Of a stretch of 64,000 nucleotides of DNA, positions 49,771 through 56,865 are shown in pieces (the first letter of the stretch is position 1; every line of letters begins with the position of its first letter). The notes beneath the pieces are model-generated. The model was not told the DNA's origin. It worked only from the letters and a program-made list of their open reading frames with translations, and made no database searches. Source of the DNA: an uncultured Prevotellaceae bacterium. GTDB lineage: Bacteria; Bacteroidota; Bacteroidia; Bacteroidales; Muribaculaceae. Location: contig CAMJXD010000002.1 of assembly GCA_946409635.1 (NCBI GenBank), forward strand, positions 62,001 through 126,000, in the 5' to 3' direction. Position numbers and translations under genes: made by a program.

Positions 49771-52014
49771 ATGAAGAAAATTTTATTCTTACTTTTGGGT
49801 TTGGCAGTAAGCGTTAGCGCAGTGGCTGGTCCGCAGAAGCACCAGCGCCTGGGCATGGCGAAGATGTCAAAGACCACATCAATGCGTATGAACAAGCAGG
49901 CTACTGCAGCCACCGAGTTCACTATCGGCAATCCCGTTCTCAACAAGCTCGTGAGCGACAAGGGCCAGGTGGTTTTCCAGACCGAGCGTTCTATTGTTAA
50001 GGATGCTACCATCAAGGCTGTCGTTACCGACCAGCCCGCTGGCACCGACAGGGTTTACACCAGGACCGGTGGTGACGCCATTTACCGTGGTTCAAACGGC
50101 ATCACCGCTGGCAACCAGAGCGGTACCGTTCAGGCTGTTGAGAATGGCGACACCATCTGGTTCAAGAACCTCCTCTACGATCCCAATGGCTACATGGGCA
50201 ACTACTGGGTTTATGGTATCAAGAACGGCAACACCGTTAGCGTGCCCCTGGGACAGCATGTAGCTTACTCGTCACAGTATTCGGCCTACATCGCATTAGG
50301 CTTTGGCTATGTATACGTCGCCGACGGCTATATAGAGTGCAACTGGGACGACACCAAGACCGAGGTCGTTTACAACATCGAGGACAACGTCCTCAAGCTT
50401 CAGGGCACCAGCCATGACACCGAGGCCGACTATCCCGCATACTCGGGTTACGCTTTCTGCCTCAGGTGGACCGATGACGACTCCTTCAGCGCTCCCGGCG
50501 AGTGGAACACCGAGCTGACCTACCAGCCCGACGCCGTGATTCCCGAGACCCCGACCATGTACACCGACGACGACATCCTGGCCATGACCGGCGGTACCAT
50601 GAGCGGCTACTATCGTTCGGGTAAATCGATCATTCCCGGTGACACCACGCTCTACCTCGCCGATCAGGATGGCATCGCCTATGTTTACTACGATGCCGAC
50701 GGCTCGACTGTTTACATGCGCGATCCCGTCTACAGCGCTCCCGTAACCGGCAAGTGGGTTAAGGGTACCATCAGCGGCAACAAGATCACCGTGCCCCTGG
50801 GACAGTACCTCTACTTCAGCACCAACAACTACATCGGCCTCCAGACCGCTTGGGGACAGTTTGTTCCGGGCACTGGTTTCAGCACCATCGCCGCCGATGA
50901 GGTAACCTACACCATCAATGGCAACATCATCACCATGGACGGTGGTTCAGAGTATGTTGGTCTCGCCCTGATGATCGACTCGGCTCGCGTTGATCCGGGA
51001 TGGTATGGCAACCTGGACTACAACACCACCTACACCCTCGTTCCCGACGAGCCCACCGACGTTACGGCCGATCCCGTGAAGTCCACTTCAGCTCAAATCA
51101 ACTGGACCGAGCCCGGCGACGCTACCTCGTGGATCGTTCGCTACCGCGTACATCCCGAGTTAGTTAACTTCTTCACCGACCTTAACGATCCCGACCTCTG
51201 GCCCGACATGTACATCCGCGATGCCGACGGCGACGGTGACAACTGGGGCTACAGCTACATCGACGACGCACAAACCGACATCGTCCTCTTCTCTTACAGT
51301 GCAGCATTTGACGATGCTGGCTCCTACACCGGTGGCTTGACCCCCGACAACTGGCTGCTGATCCCGTTCGACAAGATGGAGGGCACCTTCTCGCTGGCTG
51401 CTTGGAGCATGAATGCACAATTCCCCGACAACTTCGGTATCTATGCTGCTGCTGGTGAGAATGCCACCTATGACGACTACGTTCAGGTAGGCGAGGATCA
51501 GGTAGCTTCGACCACCAAGACCACCTACACCTATGACATCAAGGGTGCTGGCTTCTCTGGTCCCGGTTGGATTGCCATCCGTCACTACAACAGTGATGAC
51601 ATGCTCGGCCTTATCGTCGACGACCTGGCCATGACCTATGAGGGTGCTGGCGAAATCGGCGAATGGGTTGTTGACACCGTTACCACCAATCCTTACACCA
51701 TCCAGCCGCTGCTGCCCGAGACCCGCTACGAGGTTGAGGTTGCCGGTATCCATGAGGGTGGTATCCTGAGCTGGCTCAGCGAGGCCGTTTACTTCACCAC
51801 TCCGCTGACCGATCCCGGCCTGCGTGGCGACGTCAACGAGGATAACAAGGTTAACGTTTCCGATGTTATTACCCTGCTCAACGCTCTCAACTCCAATGAC
51901 TGGTCTCTTGTTAACGACACAAACGCTAACGTAAACTATGACAGCGATGTTAACGTTTCTGACGTTATCCAAATCATCAACTACCTTCTCAACAACAAGT
52001 GGTATGATGAGTAA
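49771..52014 (+). CDS. Secreted FnIII / jellyroll protein with C-terminal dockerin repeats
   Basis: 747 residues. Signal peptide MKKILFLLLGLAVSVSAVAG. Residues ~100-270 and ~275-425 look like two related beta modules (each with VPLGQ and a final GEWNTELTY / WYGNLDYNTTY strand). An FnIII domain (PTDVTADPVKSTSAQINWTEPGDATSWIVRYR, about 428-465) is split by a choice-of-anchor J-like jellyroll (LTPDNWLLIPFDKMEGTFSLAAW...) before its closing TTNPYTIQPLLPETRYEVEV. The last ~60 residues hold dockerin-like repeats (GDVNEDNKVNVSDVITLLNAL; VNYDSDVNVSDVIQIINYLL) with no sorting tail. Codon use is highly biased, suggesting an abundant surface or secreted protein. Function unknown. Confidence 0.88.
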   Translation: MKKILFLLLGLAVSVSAVAGPQKHQRLGMAKMSKTTSMRMNKQATAATEFTIGNPVLNKLVSDKGQVVFQTERSIVKDATIKAVVTDQPAGTDRVYTRTGGDAIYRGSNGITAGNQSGTVQAVENGDTIWFKNLLYDPNGYMGNYWVYGIKNGNTVSVPLGQHVAYSSQYSAYIALGFGYVYVADGYIECNWDDTKTEVVYNIEDNVLKLQGTSHDTEADYPAYSGYAFCLRWTDDDSFSAPGEWNTELTYQPDAVIPETPTMYTDDDILAMTGGTMSGYYRSGKSIIPGDTTLYLADQDGIAYVYYDADGSTVYMRDPVYSAPVTGKWVKGTISGNKITVPLGQYLYFSTNNYIGLQTAWGQFVPGTGFSTIAADEVTYTINGNIITMDGGSEYVGLALMIDSARVDPGWYGNLDYNTTYTLVPDEPTDVTADPVKSTSAQINWTEPGDATSWIVRYRVHPELVNFFTDLNDPDLWPDMYIRDADGDGDNWGYSYIDDAQTDIVLFSYSAAFDDAGSYTGGLTPDNWLLIPFDKMEGTFSLAAWSMNAQFPDNFGIYAAAGENATYDDYVQVGEDQVASTTKTTYTYDIKGAGFSGPGWIAIRHYNSDDMLGLIVDDLAMTYEGAGEIGEWVVDTVTTNPYTIQPLLPETRYEVEVAGIHEGGILSWLSEAVYFTTPLTDPGLRGDVNEDNKVNVSDVITLLNALNSNDWSLVNDTNANVNYDSDVNVSDVIQIINYLLNNKWYDE

Positions 52015-52042
52015 TCCTTAGCGGATTATATCCCTTCAATTT

Positions 52043-52087
52043 AAAAAATCAGGAGTCCCCCGCCATAGGGGAGACTCCTGATTTTTT
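52043..52087 (+). terminator. Terminator after the FnIII-dockerin gene
   Basis: A long symmetric hairpin: an arm of A-run plus ATCAGGAGTC, a small loop with CCCC/GGGG, then GACTCCTGAT and T6. Strong and potentially bidirectional. Confidence 0.9.
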
Positions 52088-52232
52088 ATAATAGTATTTA
52101 TCATTAGGGTGTACAGGGTAAATTCATCTTAACGACAATATACAATATACATTGTGTAAAAGTTGGTTAGTAGCTGTTTCTCAAAGTATGGCTTGGTCTT
52201 GCCTCGCTTTCCACAGACAGCAATGATTTCCT

Positions 52233-52964
52233 CTAGCGAGGCGGAATCGGAGGCGGGGTCGTCAAGGCCTGGTCGCGCTTCAGCATCTCGGCAATGCGCC
52301 GCATCGTGCTCTTGTACATGTACACAATGACCAGCACAAACAGCACATTGATCACAACCGATAATGCCGGATACACGGCCTCGCTGAAGGCCAGCGCATC
52401 ATATATCCAGTGTATCACTATGGGCACAGCCAGGATGCACACGCGTGTCAACCCACTGCTGTCACCATAGTGGCGCTTGCTGTAGTAATAGCCCATTGCA
52501 CAGGCTATGGCAAAATGGGCCGGTACAGCCGTCAAGCCTCGCACGATGCCCACCATCAGCCACTCCTCGTTGCCCAGCAGATACAGGATATTCTCGGCTC
52601 CGGCAAATCCCAGGCCCACACAAGCCGCATACACGATGCCGTCGATATACTGGTCATAGTGCTTGTTGTGACGCAGGAAGAGCCACAGCATCAACAACTT
52701 GGCACACTCCTCGGGAATCGCGGCTGCAAACAGTGCTATCGATAGAGCGCCCGACAGCGACGTTACGTTCTCAATATCGGGACTGATGCCGAACAGCAAC
52801 ATCAACGGCGCCGAAATCAGCATCGACACAAATGCCGACCCCACGCCGAAGAAGAAGGCCAGCAACAACTGCTTCAACGGTTCGGGATGGGCCGAATCTT
52901 TCTTATAGATCCACCAGCCCAAAATCAGGACCGGCAACAAGGCGGTAATAATAATCAGTAACAT
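52233..52964 (-). CDS. PrsW-family intramembrane metalloprotease
   Basis: 243 residues with about seven membrane helices. Conserved PrsW/CAAX-protease-like motifs: AAIPEECAKLLMLWLFLR (EExxK), GAENILYLLG, VPAHFAIACAMGYYY and VIHWIYDAL (H-x3-D). B. subtilis PrsW cleaves the anti-sigma factor RsiW; the substrate here is unknown, and no sigma/anti-sigma pair is adjacent. Monocistronic; the dispersed hairpin repeat copy B lies 88 bp upstream of its start. Confidence 0.9.
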   Translation of the reverse strand: MLLIIITALLPVLILGWWIYKKDSAHPEPLKQLLLAFFFGVGSAFVSMLISAPLMLLFGISPDIENVTSLSGALSIALFAAAIPEECAKLLMLWLFLRHNKHYDQYIDGIVYAACVGLGFAGAENILYLLGNEEWLMVGIVRGLTAVPAHFAIACAMGYYYSKRHYGDSSGLTRVCILAVPIVIHWIYDALAFSEAVYPALSVVINVLFVLVIVYMYKSTMRRIAEMLKRDQALTTPPPIPPR

Positions 52965-53051
52965 AGGGTTTCTCTCTCGTTAATCGTTTCTATCTCGACA
53001 CACGGTGCCATCACACATGGCCTGCATTGAAGTCACTTATCGCTAATCACA

Positions 53052-53093
53052 AATCAGTGAGCAAGTTATCCACTTGCGAAATTCAAGTTATGA
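53052..53093 (+). repeat. Dispersed hairpin repeat, copy B
   Basis: Starts AATCAGTGAGCAAGTTATCC and continues ACTTGCGAAATTCAAGTTATGA. GCAAGT-tatcc-ACTTGC forms a 6-bp stem. It matches copy A (minus strand 37532-37491) at most positions. Confidence 0.75.
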
Positions 53094-53096
53094 TAA

Positions 53097-53135
53097 CATG
53101 CACCCGATGTCCGGGAAATGGGCACCGGGTGCATG
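53097..53135. terminator. Hairpin after the SUMF1-like gene
   Basis: Perfect 10-bp inverted repeat CATGCACCCG / CGGGTGCATG, 20 bp beyond the stop of the leftward SUMF1-like gene. No T-run, so termination strength is uncertain. Confidence 0.55.
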
Positions 53136-53154
53136 TGTGATTGTCAAGCCGGCA

Positions 53155-55137
53155 TTACAGGGCCAGGCGCAGACCCAACGAGTAGTTGCGGCTGCCCGGT
53201 GCCTCAAAGTTGCGGAAGCTCACGCGGCAATCGCTGCCCACGCTGTACCAGCCACCGCCGCGGGTCACGCGACGCATTCCGGTCTCGGGACCGGCAGGGT
53301 TGTCCTGGGCATCCTGGCTGTAGGGGCCATACCAGTCGGCACACCACTCGTTCACGTTGCCCGACATGTCATACAGCCCGAGCTCGTTGCCACGCATCGT
53401 GCCCACGGCATGCGTGCCGTAATCGGCACTGCCCGTGCCCACAGCATAGCTGTTGGTGTAATACCATGCCACCTCGCCCAGCTCGTCGCTGCCGGCATAC
53501 GTGGTGCCACGGCTCTTGCTGCCACCGCGTGCAGCATATTCCCACTCGGCCTCGGTGGGCAGGCGGAAGTTCTTGCCTGTGATGGCATTCAGGCGGGAGA
53601 TGAACTCCTGGCAATCCTCCCAGCTCACCTGCTCGACGGGACGCTGCGGGTCGCTGGTGAAGCTGCTCGGGTTGGTGCCCATCACGGCCTGCCACAGCTC
53701 TTGGGTCACCTCGGTCTGGCCGATCGAGAAGGGAGCGAGCGTCACCTCGTGGGCGGGCAGCTCATCCACGTTGGCCATGCCGCTCTCGACGGCTGCGCTG
53801 TCAACACCCATCACATAGGTGCCGCCGTCCACTGCCACCATCTGGAACGACACGCCGTTGACGGTAAACATGCCGGGAATGGTGTTGTAGTTCTGCATGC
53901 GCTCGATAAACGAGTTGGCTGCAAGCTTCAGCTCGTCAAAGTTGTCGTCCATCACCGAACTGCAGTCCAGCAGCAGCATCACCAGTGCGCTCGAGTAGGT
54001 GCGCTCGATGTCGGGCAGGCGGCTGGCCGAGAACTCAGTGCTGGCCTCCCAGGCCTGGTGGTCCTCAACCCAGTACCACTCCTGGATGTTCTTCTTCTCG
54101 ATGCGCTCCTCGCTGTCGAGCTGGATGCCGTCGAACACCAGCGTCACAAACATGCCGTCAACGCTCGTGGCAGCTACGCTGTCGCCGGCATTGCACGTCA
54201 TGCCCTTGTACTCGATGTTGGTCAGGCTGCGCGTCTTGAGCGAGAAGGTACCCTCGATATACACCTGAGAGTCGTCCACCGTGCCGTCGTTCACCTCGTC
54301 AAGGGTGAAGCGGATGCGCGTGCCGGTGCCCACGCCGGGGAACACCAGCGTCAGCGTCTCGGACATGTTGCGGCTCACCAGATCGTCGGCAATGGCCTGG
54401 AAGCGGGTGTTCACCTCGGCCATCGAGTTGACTTCCATGGCCTTGGCCGAATCGCTGGCCAGTGCATACAGGTTGCTGCGGAACTGGGCGTCGTCCTTCA
54501 CGTTCTCGTTGATCAAGCCCACCGAGTAGGCCTTGATCGAGCGGCCGTAGATGCGCTCATTCAGGATGCGGCCGTTAAGCGCACGGGCATACTCGGCCTC
54601 GGTCTCATACTTGTCGGTCATCATCAGCGATCCCTGGTCCAGGCCCTCGGTAAAGGTCACCACGGCCACGTTCTGCAGGTTGCGGGGATGGGGTGCCGTG
54701 TTCAGGGCGTCGATGGCCTTGTCCACCGAGTAGTACAACAGGCGGCCAGGCTGCGTCGACAGGCCAGCGACAAAGTCGTTGAACTGGGGAACCGTCGTCG
54801 AGTCGAGCGCCGCGATTTCCTTGGTCGCGAGCGTCTGGTTATAGCCTATCACGCTCATGTACATGCCAGTGTCGGCCAGCGGAACCTGCGGGCCGTTCAG
54901 GATCAGGTCAATCAGCATGTTGATGTCGGCAAGGCTGATTTCCTTATCGCCATTCAGGTCACAACTGTCGTTGCCCTCGCCCGTCAGGATAGCATTGATC
55001 AGGACGTTCACGTCGGCAATGTTGACCTCACCGTCGGCATTGACGTCGCCCACGATGTTACTTGAATAGTGGCGCGGCCCGGCCAACGCCATCACTGCTG
55101 ACAATAGAATCAGCGAAAATAAAGTAGTCAATCTCAT
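53155..55137 (-). CDS. Secreted protein with N-terminal dockerin repeats, VWA-like region and SUMF1 domain
   Basis: 660 residues from the ATG at 55137 (MRLTTLFSLILLSAVMALAG signal peptide). Directly after cleavage come two dockerin-like repeats (GDVNADGEVNIADVNVLINAIL; CDLNGDKEISLADINMLIDLIL). Residues ~85-420 contain alpha/beta segments with VWA-like strands (VAVVTFTEG, SIKAYSVGL, LVMLLLDCSSVMDDNFDELKLAANSFI). Residues ~435-660 are a formylglycine-generating-enzyme/SUMF1-type domain (MVAVDGGTYVMG, QVSWEDCQEFISRLN, RLPTEAEWEYAARGG, YDMSGNVNEW, RGGGWYSVGSDCRVSFRN, GLRLAL). Such domains are often non-catalytic binding modules, as in GldK/GldJ. The N-terminal dockerin position is the opposite of the other dockerin proteins here. 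Confidence 0.9.
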   Translation of the reverse strand: MRLTTLFSLILLSAVMALAGPRHYSSNIVGDVNADGEVNIADVNVLINAILTGEGNDSCDLNGDKEISLADINMLIDLILNGPQVPLADTGMYMSVIGYNQTLATKEIAALDSTTVPQFNDFVAGLSTQPGRLLYYSVDKAIDALNTAPHPRNLQNVAVVTFTEGLDQGSLMMTDKYETEAEYARALNGRILNERIYGRSIKAYSVGLINENVKDDAQFRSNLYALASDSAKAMEVNSMAEVNTRFQAIADDLVSRNMSETLTLVFPGVGTGTRIRFTLDEVNDGTVDDSQVYIEGTFSLKTRSLTNIEYKGMTCNAGDSVAATSVDGMFVTLVFDGIQLDSEERIEKKNIQEWYWVEDHQAWEASTEFSASRLPDIERTYSSALVMLLLDCSSVMDDNFDELKLAANSFIERMQNYNTIPGMFTVNGVSFQMVAVDGGTYVMGVDSAAVESGMANVDELPAHEVTLAPFSIGQTEVTQELWQAVMGTNPSSFTSDPQRPVEQVSWEDCQEFISRLNAITGKNFRLPTEAEWEYAARGGSKSRGTTYAGSDELGEVAWYYTNSYAVGTGSADYGTHAVGTMRGNELGLYDMSGNVNEWCADWYGPYSQDAQDNPAGPETGMRRVTRGGGWYSVGSDCRVSFRNFEAPGSRNYSLGLRLAL

Positions 55138-55228
55138 GTTCAATCGATATTTTGTTTGTAAATCATTATTCCATGTTGGTAACATATAGAATTCTCCATA
55201 ATTAATACCGCACTTTTTTATTAACCTA

Positions 55229-55260
55229 CAAAATTACACATATTTAATTGGATAATCAAA
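55229..55260 (-). promoter_or_regulatory. Promoter of the SUMF1-like gene
   Basis: Minus-strand -7 TAATTTTG (55236-55229) and -33 TTTG (55260-55257), 20-bp spacing, leaving a leader of about 85 nt. Confidence 0.65.
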
Positions 55261-55288
55261 ACAAAAGGGGGCAATAGTTATTAACAAT

Positions 55289-55321
55289 CTTGACCCGATG
55301 CGCATTTTTGATGTATCTTTG
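55289..55321 (+). promoter_or_regulatory. Promoter of the sodium:solute symporter gene
   Basis: -33 CTTG (55289-55292) and -7 TATCTTTG (55314-55321), 21-bp spacing; nearly leaderless before the ATG at 55340. Confidence 0.6.
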
Positions 55322-55339
55322 CAGTCCTGAAACAGAAAA

Positions 55340-56839
55340 ATGGTATCATCGATTCATCTCATAGGAGTATTACTCACGGTTGCCCTGCTGCTGGCTGTCA
55401 GCTGGCTCTCGGGACGCAAGGTCAAGGATGCGCGCAGCTTCACCGTCGGCGGCAACAGCGGCAGCTGGATGGTGTGCGGCGCGTTGCTAGGCACACTGGC
55501 CGGTGGTCAGAGCACCATCGGAACGGCACAGCTGGCCTTCAGCTATGGCGTGTCGGCCTGGTGGTTCACCATCGGCGCGGGACTGGGGTCACTGCTGCTT
55601 GGATTGGCCTATGCCGGCCCCCTGAGGCGCAGTGGCTGCACCACGCTGCTCGAGGTGGTCAGCCGCGAGTATGGCCACAAGGCCGAGACGGTGGGATCGC
55701 TGCTCTTCCTCATCGGCATCTTCATCAGCATCGTCTCCCAGGTGCTGTCGTCATCGGCCATGATCACGAGCCTCATCGGCATCGACATGCTGTGGGCTTC
55801 GCTGGCCAGTGCGGCGCTCATCATGCTGCTGGTGCTCTTCGGCGGCATCCGCAGCGCCGGAGCCAGTGGCATCGTCAAACTGATACTGCTCTACGTCTGT
55901 TCGATGGTGGCAGGTGTCATCGTGTGGCGCGTCGCCGGTGGCCTCACGGGGCTGAGCGATGGCATCCAGCGGGTGTATCACGACAGTGCGGCGCTGGCCC
56001 AGTTCAATGGGCTCACCGATGCCGAGAGCATACACCAGCGCTACAGCAGTCCGTTTGCCCGCGGCTTCTTCAAGGATATGGGTGGGTGCCTATCGCTGGT
56101 GCTGGGAGTGGTTTCCACCCAGACCTACGCCCAGTGCATCTGGTCGGCTACCGATACCCCTAAGGCTCGTCGAGGAGCCGTGCTGTGCTCGCTGTTCATG
56201 CCGCTCATCGGTGCGGCATGCACAATGGTCGGACTTTACATGCGCGGCCATTACATCACCACGGCCGAACTCTCACAGCTGCAACAGGCGGGCGAGGCCA
56301 TTCCTGCAGGACTCGGCGTCATCAAGGGCTCGGCCCTGGCGTTCCCCACGTTTGTGCTCGAGCACATGCCGTCATGGCTGGGCGGACTCATGCTGGGTAC
56401 TATGCTCATCAACATCCTGGGATGCGGCAGCGGACTGGCACTGGGCGCTTCGACAATTCTGGTGCGCGACGTCTACGGCAACTTCAAGCGGCGCATGGGC
56501 ATGACCGCCTCTCCCCTGTCCCAGCTGGCTCAGACGCGCCTGTCCATCGTAGCCATCCTGGCTATGGCTTTTGCATCGGCCATCGCCTTCAAGGGGTCGT
56601 TTATCAACGATCTGGGCTTCCTCTCGCTGGGCCTGAGGGCGGTCGCCATCCTATTCCCGCTCAGCTTCGCCCTGTGGCTGCCTGGACGATTCAGTCCTCG
56701 GCGCGTGCTGCTCTCGATGCCGCTGGGCGTAGCAGCGATGCTGCTGGCCAACGCCACATCGATACCCGGCGACGCCGTCTACTATGGCCTGGCCGTCTCG
56801 CTGCTTGTCATCATCACTGGCCACAGGGTCCGCCGCTAA
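55340..56839 (+). CDS. Sodium:solute symporter family transporter
   Basis: 499 residues with 12-13 membrane helices of the SSS/LeuT fold. Recognisable: SWLSGRKVKDARSFTVGGNSGSWMVCGALLGTLAGGQSTIGTAQLAFSYGVSAWWF at the N-terminus (Na+/substrate site helix) and GCGSGLALGASTILVRDVY in the conserved later helix. Substrate unknown (sugar, amino acid, or carboxylate). It converges with the GHL10 gene at only 26 bp spacing, with no hairpin between. Confidence 0.9.
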   Translation: MVSSIHLIGVLLTVALLLAVSWLSGRKVKDARSFTVGGNSGSWMVCGALLGTLAGGQSTIGTAQLAFSYGVSAWWFTIGAGLGSLLLGLAYAGPLRRSGCTTLLEVVSREYGHKAETVGSLLFLIGIFISIVSQVLSSSAMITSLIGIDMLWASLASAALIMLLVLFGGIRSAGASGIVKLILLYVCSMVAGVIVWRVAGGLTGLSDGIQRVYHDSAALAQFNGLTDAESIHQRYSSPFARGFFKDMGGCLSLVLGVVSTQTYAQCIWSATDTPKARRGAVLCSLFMPLIGAACTMVGLYMRGHYITTAELSQLQQAGEAIPAGLGVIKGSALAFPTFVLEHMPSWLGGLMLGTMLINILGCGSGLALGASTILVRDVYGNFKRRMGMTASPLSQLAQTRLSIVAILAMAFASAIAFKGSFINDLGFLSLGLRAVAILFPLSFALWLPGRFSPRRVLLSMPLGVAAMLLANATSIPGDAVYYGLAVSLLVIITGHRVRR

Positions 56840-56865
56840 TCAAGAGCATCGCCACGGTCTGAATC

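Noticed and set aside
53074-55065. Long plus-strand open frame (663 codons) antisense to the SUMF1-like gene
   Set aside because: It mirrors the minus-strand gene in a GC-rich sequence, has no domain and is very rich in Ala, His, Val and Gly. The minus-strand reading has clear signal peptide, dockerin and SUMF1 motifs.
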